From positions 1-57,308 of the forward strand of contig NZ_OBEF01000024.1 in NCBI RefSeq assembly GCF_900215375.1: a stretch of DNA of 57,308 nt. The letters run 5' to 3'. Numbering within the stretch: position 1 is the first letter of the stretch; the number at the start of each line of letters is the position of its first letter. This DNA is from Enterobacter sp. CC120223-11. GTDB taxonomy: Bacteria; Pseudomonadota; Gammaproteobacteria; Enterobacterales; Enterobacteriaceae. Below the pieces are notes generated by a model that was not told the DNA's origin, searched no databases, and saw nothing but the letters and a program-made list of their open reading frames with translations. The position numbers and the translations under genes were made by a program. This document shows, in pieces, positions 8,556-16,874 of this stretch.

Positions 8556-9332
8556 ATGGATTGTATTTCGCTATGGACAGATAAAATTCGCACGGCGTGC
8601 CAGCGTGTTGAAATTGAGCATATTGACGTGATTGTCGATCAATGTGCGGTTGATTTCTCAGTGCTTCCGGCGCTGTCTGGTTTCAGTCCCCCAATCTTGT
8701 GGCAATCTTTATATCTGGATATGCCAGAGAATATTTATCCTGAAGATGCGCCCGTGCTTGTACGGATTCATCTTACTGATGCGGAACAGATTTTGTGGTT
8801 TCAGAACCTTGCCGCGGAGATGACAAGCTCAGCCCCGCTGCTGATATGCGGCTCTAAATGGTCATTTGAACGGCTTTCACATTGGTTAAGAGACTGCGCG
8901 AATGCCCGGCATGAAGGGCGGGAAGGGATTTTTCGTTTTTGGGATACCCGTATCTTCCCATTTTTATTCAGCCACATTCTGGACGATGAACAAAAAAAAC
9001 AGCTGCAGCAACCCGTAATATTCTGGAGCTGGCTGGACAGTGATAATCAACCCGTACTGGAACTCGGTGGTGGTGAAACGCTTGAGCCAGATGATTCAGC
9101 GGTGCAAATCGACTTGACCGATAGTCAGTATGAAAAGCTGATGTGCGTCAGCGACGCAAAGCAAATGATGAGTTATGAGGATATTCCTGACGAATTATTT
9201 GCAACACAGCAGGCGAAATTTGTCGCATGTTATGAGGCTATGTTGAAGGCGACAGAGCAGCGCATTCTTTTTGTTGATAAAAGAGAACAATGGGCGATGG
9301 AGTATCTTGCCAGACAGAACGCCGCCGTCTGA
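8556..9332 (+). CDS. DUF4123 T6SS effector adaptor/chaperone
   Basis: The 258-residue soluble protein fits the DUF4123 (Tap/TEC) family by size and pattern: an N-terminal VDQCAVDFSVLP-like start, a central alpha/beta part with LICGSKWSFERLSHWLRD and FRFWDTRIFPFL, and a charged C-terminal helical part. DUF4123 proteins load specific effectors onto VgrG or PAAR before secretion and are usually encoded next to their cargo. Here the gene begins the cassette that ends with a Tle1-type effector at 11029, so that effector is the likely client. The GGAG of the upstream relic lies about nine bases before its ATG. Confidence 0.82.
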   Translation: MDCISLWTDKIRTACQRVEIEHIDVIVDQCAVDFSVLPALSGFSPPILWQSLYLDMPENIYPEDAPVLVRIHLTDAEQILWFQNLAAEMTSSAPLLICGSKWSFERLSHWLRDCANARHEGREGIFRFWDTRIFPFLFSHILDDEQKKQLQQPVIFWSWLDSDNQPVLELGGGETLEPDDSAVQIDLTDSQYEKLMCVSDAKQMMSYEDIPDELFATQQAKFVACYEAMLKATEQRILFVDKREQWAMEYLARQNAAV

Positions 9333-9356
9333 TGAATCTCACACAAGGAACGTCAA

Positions 9357-9881
9357 ATGAGGTGTCCATGTTGCTTTCTGATTGCAACCACAGTGTTGCT
9401 GACCGGCTGCGATCAATCCGATGCCCCGGTAAGCGGCGGCGGTGGCACCATCGACGCTGTTAACCATACGCACTGGGCGATTAATCATTTCAGCGTCAAC
9501 GGGCAGTCGGGGGTTGATATTATCGGCCCGTGGCAGGGCGGCGGCGGGGCCGGGTATTTCGGCGTGCCTACTAAGTGGGAGCCGGGTATGACTGTGAAGG
9601 TGGAATGGGAAACTGGGGAGGCTTCTACTGATGACTTTCCTGGATATGCAGATAGGGTGAAATATTTAGCATGGGAAAGGAAAATAAAATCTAGTTATAA
9701 AGACCATAGCGCAACAGTTCCTGTTCCCGATTATAGCGGCCAGAAAACCTGTGGAATAAAAATTCATTTCTTCCCTTGCGATGAAATTAAAGTGACGACA
9801 AGCTGTTACGATTACGGCAATCCTGAATATCCGATCAAAGACCCGATTAGAATGGAAGAGCCAAAAGTATGTCCGAAGTGA
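9357..9881 (+). CDS. DUF3304 lipoprotein, first of three tandem copies
   Basis: This 174-residue product has a short signal peptide with lipobox LLTGC (Cys18) and an AAGGA seven bases before the ATG. Its signal sequence (MRCPCCFLIATTV) differs from those of copies two and three, but from the lipobox onward the three are almost identical, except for a segment after WETG that is different in each. This copy has EASTDDFPGYADRVKYL there. The family role is unproven. The lipoprotein nature and the position upstream of a Tle1-type effector suggest periplasmic immunity. Its last codons contain an ATG that opens a short linking frame to the next copy. Confidence 0.8.
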   Translation: MRCPCCFLIATTVLLTGCDQSDAPVSGGGGTIDAVNHTHWAINHFSVNGQSGVDIIGPWQGGGGAGYFGVPTKWEPGMTVKVEWETGEASTDDFPGYADRVKYLAWERKIKSSYKDHSATVPVPDYSGQKTCGIKIHFFPCDEIKVTTSCYDYGNPEYPIKDPIRMEEPKVCPK

Positions 9882-9943
9882 CCGGGGTCTTCTGCCAAAG
9901 GTGTAATGGTTTTTTCTTACCCCAGCAAGGAAGTGCTGAATGA
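9869..9943 (+). other. 24-codon linking frame between DUF3304 copies one and two
   Basis: The ATG lies inside the last codons of the preceding gene, at the same place where the real effectors start, and the frame opens with MSEVT like the effector at 1190. It ends in TGA that overlaps the ATG of the next DUF3304 gene (ATGA). It may be a degenerate effector start or a translational-coupling leader. Confidence 0.5.
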
Positions 9944-10461
9944 AATATTCACTTATTACTTATATTTTAGCGATGTTGCTGACCGGCTGCGATCAGTCCG
10001 ATGCCCCGGTAAGCGGCGGCGGTGGCACCATCGACGCTGTTAACCATACGCACTGGGCGATTAATCATTTCAGCGTCAACGGGCAGTCGGGTGTGGATAT
10101 TATCGGCCCGTGGCAGGGTGGCGGCGGGGCCGGGTATTTCGGCGTGCCTACTAAGTGGGAGCCGGGTATGACCGTGAAGGTGGAATGGGAAACTGGGGTA
10201 GGATATTCAATGGATTTTCCTGGTTTTGGGAATGATGCAAAAGTGTTGGAATGGGAAAGGAAAATAAAATCACAAAATCGTGAGCATAGTCTTATAGTTC
10301 CCGTTCCTGACTATAGTGGCCAGAAAACCTGCGGAATAAAAATTCATTTCCTCCCCTGTGATCAAATTAAAGTGACGACAAGCTGTTACGATTATGGCAA
10401 TCCTGAATATCCGATTAAAGACCCGATTAGAATGGAAGAGCCAAAAGTATGTCCAAAGTGA
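9940..10461 (+). CDS. DUF3304 lipoprotein, second tandem copy
   Basis: The 173-residue product has the signal peptide MKYSLITYILAM with lipobox LLTGC (Cys17). It matches copies one and three except after WETG, where it carries VGYSMDFPGFGNDAKVLEW, and in a few scattered positions. The gene-to-gene spacing to copies one and three is 583 and 580 bases, showing tandem duplication of a unit that includes the intergenic part. A candidate immunity protein, as argued for the other copies. It is not directly next to an effector, so it may protect against a related effector made by other strains. Confidence 0.8.
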   Translation: MKYSLITYILAMLLTGCDQSDAPVSGGGGTIDAVNHTHWAINHFSVNGQSGVDIIGPWQGGGGAGYFGVPTKWEPGMTVKVEWETGVGYSMDFPGFGNDAKVLEWERKIKSQNREHSLIVPVPDYSGQKTCGIKIHFLPCDQIKVTTSCYDYGNPEYPIKDPIRMEEPKVCPK

Positions 10462-10523
10462 CCGGGGTCTTCAGCCAAAGGTGTTATGGTTTTTTCTTAC
10501 TCCAGCAAGGAAATGCTGAATGA
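10449..10523 (+). other. 24-codon linking frame between DUF3304 copies two and three
   Basis: Same arrangement and length as the frame at 9869-9943: the ATG is inside the end of the upstream gene, and its TGA overlaps the next ATG at 10520. The peptide differs at only a few residues (MSKVTGVFSQRC at its start). Conservation of frame and length between the two copies follows from the recent duplication, so it does not prove translation. Confidence 0.5.
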
Positions 10524-11041
10524 AATATTCACTTATTACTTTTATTTTAGTTATGTTGCTGACCGGCTGCGATCAATCCGATGCCCCTGTAAGCGGCGGC
10601 GGTGGCACCATCGACGCTGTTAACCATACGCACTGGGCGATTAATCATTTCAGCGTCAACGGGCAGTCGGGTGTGGATATTATTGGTCCGTGGCAGGGCG
10701 GCGGCGGTGCCGGGTATTTTGGCGTGCCTTCAAAATGGCAGCCGGGTATGACTGTGAAAATTGATTGGGAAACTGGGGCAGGTGATATGGACGGTTTTCC
10801 TGGTTTTGGCGATGATAAAAAGTTGCTTGAGTGGTATGATAAAATGAAACTGTTGAAAAAAAACCATAGCGCAATAGTTTCCGTTCCTGATTATAGTGGC
10901 CAGAAAACTTGTGGAATAAAAATTCATTTCCTTCCCTGTGATAAAATTAAGGTCACAACCAGCTGTTACGATTACGGCAATCCTGAATATCCGATCAAAG
11001 ACCCTATCCGAATGGAAGAGCCAAAAGTATGTCCAAAATAA
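10520..11041 (+). CDS. DUF3304 lipoprotein, third tandem copy next to the second effector
   Basis: The 173-residue product has the signal peptide MKYSLITFILVM and lipobox LLTGC (Cys17). Its variable segment after WETG (about residues 87-121) reads AGDMDGFPGFGDDKKLLEW and onward, different from the other copies. The gene end overlaps the start of the effector at 11029 by 13 bases, the same arrangement as at 1190-1202. This makes it the most likely cognate immunity protein for that effector. Assignment as immunity rests on position, lipid anchoring and family habit. Confidence 0.8.
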   Translation: MKYSLITFILVMLLTGCDQSDAPVSGGGGTIDAVNHTHWAINHFSVNGQSGVDIIGPWQGGGGAGYFGVPSKWQPGMTVKIDWETGAGDMDGFPGFGDDKKLLEWYDKMKLLKKNHSAIVSVPDYSGQKTCGIKIHFLPCDKIKVTTSCYDYGNPEYPIKDPIRMEEPKVCPK

Positions 11042-13428
11042 AGCCGGACTTAGCCTGGTACCCTCCTGAATTTCCAAAGCAGGGCCGTTTGCCCACAGAT
11101 CCTCTGTCTATCGTGCAGAACTGCAGGCTGCAGGACAGCCATGAAATAAATTACCGCAATGAGCTTTGTAAGGCGGCAGGTAAATTGGTTGACTCACCCT
11201 GCTGCAAGACGCTGCATATCAGCATTTTTTTTGATGGCACTGGAAACAATCTGAATAACGATCTGTATCTGTCGAAACCTGCCCACCCGACGAATATTGC
11301 GCGTTTATTTCGCGCCACTATCGGCCAGGGATACGCCGGTGGGGTTCAGGGGCATACTGAGGAGCTGGTTGATGTCGCCGGAACCTCGAGTAACAAATAT
11401 TATAAATATTACATTCCGGGCGTCGGGACCCCTTTTCCTGAGGTTTCCGACCTTGATTACACGACTCCAGGCCTGGCGTTTGCGACCTACGGCGAAGAGC
11501 GAGTGAACTGGGGATTGCTGAGGATCGTTGATGCGCTGAGACGAACATCGGGATTAAGCGAAATCTCTGATGCAGAGAGTCATACAGCCATTAACAGCAT
11601 GACCTCTAATCTGGGGACAGACGGGCCTTACAAGCGCAAAATTGTGTTTAACCAGCTACTCAATGCCACCGATCTGGCGGCTGCCATGAAGCTGGCGGTG
11701 ACGCAGCCGGAGCCCGGAAAGCCAAAGCTGTTGGGCATCAAGCTGTATGTCTATGGCTTCTCTCGCGGCGCGGCGAGTGCGCGAGCCTTTGTTAACTGGT
11801 TAACCGATCTGCTGCCCGGCGCCAGGCAAAAGGGCAGCCTGATCGAACTCTGTCTGTTATCGGATGGGGTAAAAATCCCCCTGAGCATCGAGTTTCTTGG
11901 CCTGCTGGACACCGTTGCCTCCGTGGGGGTGGCAAACATCGCCCCGTTTGCCGAAGGGCATATGGGGTGGGCAGACGGCACCATGGAATTACCGGATAAT
12001 GGGCTGATTAAAAAATGCACTCACCTGGTGTCCTCTCATGAGCAGAGGCTTTGCTTCCCGATGGACTCTATTTGCCGCAGCGACGGGACTTATCCGGGGT
12101 ATGCTACCGAGGTGGTTTATCCAGGCATGCATTCTGACCTTGGTGGTGGATATCCTCCGGGAGATCAGGGAAAGGCATCGGGTGTTAATGATGGTAATCT
12201 GTTATCGCAAATTGCACTGCATGATATGTATGCTTCTGCATTTGATGCAGGTGCTCCATTAAAAGTATCTCCTCAAATACTATCTAAGGAGCTTTTATCT
12301 CAACTATGGCGAGTAATGCCACCTGACTTGCAATTAGAGTTTTTGATTTCAGAGGCGCTTGTAGAAAGATTCAACGCATGGCGCGAGCTAACTCTTAATT
12401 TAACCTCCGACAAGAGTGATGCCCCTACAGATGCACTCCAGTTCAACCCCATTCGCGCCAGCGTAAATATTATCACTGCGCTTGAAAATCAAATGGGCTG
12501 GATCACCGCCTGGCGAATTGGTCGTTATGCTAACGGGGCGTATAAATCGCAAAAATTCTACCAAGATTCCGCCCTGAACGGACAAAATAAGGACAGCGAC
12601 CCTGTTACTCTGGCGGCTTCAAAGGCGGAACGTGCAAAGAAACAAAAAAATGTCGATGACGAGCGGATAAAGTTAATTGTGTCGCGTAGATATAAAGAGT
12701 TTATTCCCTTGCCGCCTGGGCCTAAAGATTTTGACCCAGCTATTGCTCAGGTGCAGCTAAGACAGGCGGCAGAGGAGTTTAACGCTGATTATCAATCCAG
12801 GCCCCGGCCCAGAACGGGAAGCTGGAAATATCAGGTTGTTGAGCCATTATCCAATGTCATGTATTCATTTAGTGAGAACGATTTCGCCGAGGAATATAAG
12901 CGAATTAAACAGTCTGGCGAGGAAAAATATGCAGTCCTTTTCCAGCCGCATCCTAATGAGGATGTGACCCGGTCGCCCGCTGGCTTAGTGAGATCGCTGT
13001 TCGATTCGCAGGTCCACGATTCACGTGCCTGGTTTATGCAGGCAACCTTTGGCGAAAGAGAACCCTGGGGCAGTTACTTCCTGTATCGGATGATCTATTT
13101 CGGTGAGTTGATGAGTAAGAATGTGCCATTGATTGCTAAGTATGGTCACTTCGTTGACCGGCAACTGAAATTAGCGTTAAAAAACTCCCTTATCATGTTT
13201 GATTTTACTCGCGGGGTAGGTAATACATCAGATGAAGGTGCCGCCAACGTTAAACAAATTATTTCTGTCACGCCAGCGTCTAAAAGTCTTGCCGAAATAA
13301 TTAACGTTAATTCAAACATTCAACCGGCAATGACAAATACCATGACTGAATCCTTCATCCAGACCTGTAAAGCGGCGGATGAGGAAAAATTAGCTGAAGC
13401 GAAAGCCGATATTCTCAGACTGTGGTGA
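11029..13428 (+). CDS. Second Tle1-type T6SS phospholipase effector (DUF2235)
   Basis: The 799-residue protein has the same layout as the effector at 1190: WYPPEFPKQGRLP, FFDGTGNN, GFSRG with candidate nucleophile Ser245, LLDTVASVG with candidate Asp294, and PGMHSDLGGGYPPGD with candidate His368. The N-terminal ~380 residues are close to the first effector, but the rest shares only patches such as RAWFMQ and EPWG-YFLYRMIYF, and the C-terminus is unrelated in sequence. It closes the cassette that starts with a DUF4123 adaptor. The ATG is inside the upstream DUF3304 gene. It is expected to be delivered by the T6SS and to hydrolyse target-cell phospholipids. Confidence 0.88.
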   Translation: MSKIKPDLAWYPPEFPKQGRLPTDPLSIVQNCRLQDSHEINYRNELCKAAGKLVDSPCCKTLHISIFFDGTGNNLNNDLYLSKPAHPTNIARLFRATIGQGYAGGVQGHTEELVDVAGTSSNKYYKYYIPGVGTPFPEVSDLDYTTPGLAFATYGEERVNWGLLRIVDALRRTSGLSEISDAESHTAINSMTSNLGTDGPYKRKIVFNQLLNATDLAAAMKLAVTQPEPGKPKLLGIKLYVYGFSRGAASARAFVNWLTDLLPGARQKGSLIELCLLSDGVKIPLSIEFLGLLDTVASVGVANIAPFAEGHMGWADGTMELPDNGLIKKCTHLVSSHEQRLCFPMDSICRSDGTYPGYATEVVYPGMHSDLGGGYPPGDQGKASGVNDGNLLSQIALHDMYASAFDAGAPLKVSPQILSKELLSQLWRVMPPDLQLEFLISEALVERFNAWRELTLNLTSDKSDAPTDALQFNPIRASVNIITALENQMGWITAWRIGRYANGAYKSQKFYQDSALNGQNKDSDPVTLAASKAERAKKQKNVDDERIKLIVSRRYKEFIPLPPGPKDFDPAIAQVQLRQAAEEFNADYQSRPRPRTGSWKYQVVEPLSNVMYSFSENDFAEEYKRIKQSGEEKYAVLFQPHPNEDVTRSPAGLVRSLFDSQVHDSRAWFMQATFGEREPWGSYFLYRMIYFGELMSKNVPLIAKYGHFVDRQLKLALKNSLIMFDFTRGVGNTSDEGAANVKQIISVTPASKSLAEIINVNSNIQPAMTNTMTESFIQTCKAADEEKLAEAKADILRLW

Positions 13429-13490
13429 CGAATAAATTCTGCTTTATCTTATGGCAGAAATGGATCCTGAAAGACTAATGGAATAACACC

Positions 13491-15092
13491 ATGAGCACAC
13501 TGCACAATCTTGTCTCAGCCTGTCAGGCTGATGAATCCCTGCTGCGTCAGCAGGCACAAGGGCGCACTGAAAACTGGCATCACTGGATTATGCCGATAAA
13601 TGATGCTCATCCGACCGGTGAAGACCCCGGCTATGACGATGATTTTCAGCGTATCCGGGAGGAGGTCAACAAACTTTCCGGCATCGATACCGGGCTGATT
13701 TGCACGCTTGCCGAAAAACTGCTGACCAGCACTGCCAAAGATATCCGGATTGCCACCTATTACTGCTGGGCGCGTCTGCACCAGGACGGGGAACCCGGCT
13801 TTGCCGAAGGGCTTGAACTGCTGGCTGGATTGCTACAGCGCTATGGAACGCAGCTTCATCCTCAGCGCGAGCGGAGCCGTAAACCGGCACTGGAGTGGCT
13901 CGCAGGCTCCCGTGTGCTGGACAGCCTGTCACTGTATCCGGAGGTCGTGCGCGAGGATGCGCAACGTACCGCCGGGGCGCTGCTGCTCATCCGCGACAGC
14001 CTGGAGACAGAGCCGGAAGCGTCACGGCCAGAGCTGAATGGCCTGTACAGTGCGCTGGAATCTCGCCTGATGAAGGCCGGCGGCGTGGATGCTGTGGTAC
14101 CGCAGAACGCCGGCAATAAGGCACAGTCACATAGCGCTACGCAGACGGCCGAGTCAGACGCGCCGGTTCTGAGCCGTATTACCTCCGGTCAGGATTTGCT
14201 GGCCCAGGCCCGTACACTCACCGGATATCTGCGTGAGCAACCCGATGGCTGGCTGGCCGCACATAGACTGATGAAAAGCCTGCGTCATGACACGCTGAGT
14301 GCTATTCCGGCCCCGGATGCCGAAGGGAAAACCCGAATCGAACCGCCGCGCGCCGACCAGCGGGCGATGCTCAAACGCCTGTATCTGCAGCAGAGCTGGC
14401 TGGAGATACTGGAGCAGGCGGACAGCACCTTCTCGCGTGGGGCCAATCACCTCTGGCTGGATTTGCAGTGGTATATCCATCAGGCACTGATGAAATCGGG
14501 GCAGAATGTACTGGCTGATATCATCGCCGCCGATCTGAAAGGGCTGCTGCGCCGCCTTACCGGGCTTGAAACTCTGGCCTTTAATGACGGTACGCCGTTC
14601 GCAGATGAGGTTACGCTGAACTGGATCAATGAATCCGTGCTTGACGATTTGCCCGGCTGGAAGGATGAGGCGGTGTCCACTGTGGCAATTTCCAGTGACG
14701 AAGTCCTGGCTCTTGAGCCGGAGGTGCTGGCCAGGGCCGACAGTGAAGGCATTGACGCCGCGCTGAACTGGCTACAGCTCCGCCCCGGTTACACCTCTGC
14801 TCGCGATCGTTGGCTGATGCGCCTGCTGATGGCACGTGTGACCGAGCAGTACGGTAAAAATGAAATGGCCCTGCACCTGCTGAGCGAACTCGACAGCAGC
14901 GCTCGTACGCTGACGCTTGAAATGTGGACGCCTGAACTGATGTTTGAAGTCAAAGCCAGAAGGTTGAAGCTACTGCGTGGCAAGGCAGGGCGCAGCGATG
15001 CGGATAAAACGCGCCTGCAGGCCGAAATGGATGCGTTGCTCTCTGGTTTAATTGCTTTAGATCCTGCCCGTGCAGCAGTTCTCTGCGCCTGA
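13491..15092 (+). CDS. tssA: T6SS protein TssA (ImpA family)
   Basis: The 533-residue product begins with an ImpA-type N-terminal domain, recognised by GEDPGYDDDFQRIREEVNKL near residue 40 and the ARLHQDGEPGFAEGLELLAGLL stretch. A variable linker and a C-terminal VasJ-like helical domain with ALNWLQLRPGYTSARDRWL follow. TssA proteins prime and guide tail-tube and sheath assembly from the baseplate. The start MSTLHNLVSACQ is shared with the relic at 8469. The 62-base gap after the second effector contains no clear terminator, so the T6SS operon may continue through it. Confidence 0.92.
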   Translation: MSTLHNLVSACQADESLLRQQAQGRTENWHHWIMPINDAHPTGEDPGYDDDFQRIREEVNKLSGIDTGLICTLAEKLLTSTAKDIRIATYYCWARLHQDGEPGFAEGLELLAGLLQRYGTQLHPQRERSRKPALEWLAGSRVLDSLSLYPEVVREDAQRTAGALLLIRDSLETEPEASRPELNGLYSALESRLMKAGGVDAVVPQNAGNKAQSHSATQTAESDAPVLSRITSGQDLLAQARTLTGYLREQPDGWLAAHRLMKSLRHDTLSAIPAPDAEGKTRIEPPRADQRAMLKRLYLQQSWLEILEQADSTFSRGANHLWLDLQWYIHQALMKSGQNVLADIIAADLKGLLRRLTGLETLAFNDGTPFADEVTLNWINESVLDDLPGWKDEAVSTVAISSDEVLALEPEVLARADSEGIDAALNWLQLRPGYTSARDRWLMRLLMARVTEQYGKNEMALHLLSELDSSARTLTLEMWTPELMFEVKARRLKLLRGKAGRSDADKTRLQAEMDALLSGLIALDPARAAVLCA

Positions 15093-15119
15093 TGACTAAG
15101 TAGACTGATTATAAAAGCT

Positions 15120-16874
15120 ATGGATGACTTAACCCTGCGTTATTACGACGCCGAAATGCGCTACCTGCTTGAAGCAGGTGAAGAGTTTGCCCGGGCTCAC
15201 CCTGACCGGGCGGCAATGCTCAATCTCGATAAAGCGGGGGCGCGCGACCCCTACGTGGAGCGGCTGTTCGAGGGCTTTGCCTTCCTGATGGGGCGGCTGC
15301 GTGAAAAGCTCGATGACGACCTGCCTGAACTGACCGAAGGGCTGGTCAGCCTGCTGTGGCCGCATTACCTGCGTACCATTCCGTCAATGTCGGTGGTGGA
15401 GTTCACCCCTGACTGGCGGGAGATGAAAGAGCAGATGCGTATCGTCAAAGGCTTCGAGGTGAACTCACGGCCAATCGGTGAGAAGGGCACTCGCTGTCGG
15501 TACACGACAACCAAAGAGATTACCCTTCAGCCGTTGTCGCTGGAGCACGCCCGCCTGTCGACCGATCCTGACGGACGTTCGGTCATCAGCCTGCGCTTCA
15601 ACTGCAGCCATCTTGCCGACTGGAGCCGTGCCGATCTCAGTCAGATCCCGTTCTACTTCAACGCAGACGCACCGCTGGCCTGCGCCATGCATGAGGCCTT
15701 TACCATGAATGTGGCCCGTCTCTGGTTGCGGATGCCGGGTGACATGGACAGAAGACCGCTCGACGGGTATTTCACCGCGCTGGGATTTGGCGATGACGAC
15801 GATCTATGGCCGAAAGGGAGCAGCAGCTTTAGCGGTTACCAGCTGCTGCTGGAATATTTCACCTTCCGCGAGAAATTTATGTTCACGGGGCTGCGTGGGC
15901 TGGAGACCGTGGTCTTTCCGGCTGAGCTCCCATGGTTTGAAATCGACGTGGTGCTGGCGGAGCGCTGGGAACATGACTTCAGCTTTACCGAAAAGCATCT
16001 GCGCCTGAACTGTGTGCCGGTGATTAACTTGTTCCCGCTGGAATCCGACCCGCTGACGCTCAATTCATTGCAGACCGAATACATGCTGCGTCCAATGCGC
16101 GTTCAGGATGGCCACACTGAGATTTACGCTGTTGATTCGGTGATGTCATCGAGCCTGCATACCTACGTTCCGTTTTCGAGTTTCCGCCATAAAGGCGGAA
16201 TGATGCGCCATGAAGCACCGGAGTATTACTACCATACTCGCGTGCGTCGCGGCCCGTCAGGACTGCATAACACCTGGCTTATCCTCGGCGGTGAAGCCTT
16301 TGATAACCATACGGTACCGGAAGACGAAAGCCTGTCGCTGACGCTCACTGGCACCAATGGCCAGCTGCCACGGCGTGCACTGCAGAGCACGGTGCTCGAT
16401 ACGGTGATGAAAACCACTTCGGCCAGTATGGCCGTGCGCAACCTGTGTGCACCAACGTTACCCTGTTATCCACCGGCTCAGGACCGTTTCCACTGGCGTG
16501 TGCTGAGTCATCTCGGCAGCGGATTCCTTTCGATGATGAACAACGCCGATGTGCTGCGTGGCACGCTGGCGCTGTACGAGTGGACGGACAGCGAAATGAA
16601 CCGCCGCCGCCTGGAAGCGATTATCGACGTGCAGCACAGTGAAACTGAGCGCTTTGAGCAGGGCTATCTCGTGCGCGGCGTGCAGATTGAAGTGACCCTC
16701 GACAGCCACGGTTTTGCCGGGCGCGGGGACATCTGCCTGTTTGGTGAAATGCTGAGTCGTTTCTTCGCGCTGTACACCGATATCTATCTGTTTAATCGCC
16801 TGATTATCATCCTGCAACCGACCGGAGAACGCCTGGAATGGGAAGAGAAGCACAACCGCCGCATTCCCGGCTGA
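15120..16874 (+). CDS. tssF: T6SS baseplate protein TssF
   Basis: The 584-residue length and the N-terminal pattern LRYYDAEMRYLLEAGEEFA, then HPDRAAML, DPYVERLFEGFAFL and GLVSLLWPHYLRTIPSM are typical of TssF (VCA0110/ImpG family). TssF forms a TssF2-TssG wedge complex in the baseplate. The gene overlaps tssG by 37 bases, as is common for this pair, which fits coupled translation and stoichiometric assembly. Confidence 0.95.
   Translation: MDDLTLRYYDAEMRYLLEAGEEFARAHPDRAAMLNLDKAGARDPYVERLFEGFAFLMGRLREKLDDDLPELTEGLVSLLWPHYLRTIPSMSVVEFTPDWREMKEQMRIVKGFEVNSRPIGEKGTRCRYTTTKEITLQPLSLEHARLSTDPDGRSVISLRFNCSHLADWSRADLSQIPFYFNADAPLACAMHEAFTMNVARLWLRMPGDMDRRPLDGYFTALGFGDDDDLWPKGSSSFSGYQLLLEYFTFREKFMFTGLRGLETVVFPAELPWFEIDVVLAERWEHDFSFTEKHLRLNCVPVINLFPLESDPLTLNSLQTEYMLRPMRVQDGHTEIYAVDSVMSSSLHTYVPFSSFRHKGGMMRHEAPEYYYHTRVRRGPSGLHNTWLILGGEAFDNHTVPEDESLSLTLTGTNGQLPRRALQSTVLDTVMKTTSASMAVRNLCAPTLPCYPPAQDRFHWRVLSHLGSGFLSMMNNADVLRGTLALYEWTDSEMNRRRLEAIIDVQHSETERFEQGYLVRGVQIEVTLDSHGFAGRGDICLFGEMLSRFFALYTDIYLFNRLIIILQPTGERLEWEEKHNRRIPG

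Larger units (their letters stand above)
9357..11041 (+). repeat. Tandem array of three ~580-bp DUF3304 units
   Basis: Units begin at 9357, 9940 and 10520. Long DNA stretches are identical between units, including the intergenic text with GTTTTTTCTTAC and CCAGCAAGGAA. Differences concentrate in a ~100-bp core of each gene and, for unit one, in the signal-peptide region. Confidence 0.9.

Noticed and set aside
9357-11041. Tandem ~580-bp repeat as an insertion sequence or integron array
   Set aside because: Units are whole lipoprotein genes without terminal inverted repeats, transposase, integrase or attC-like sites.
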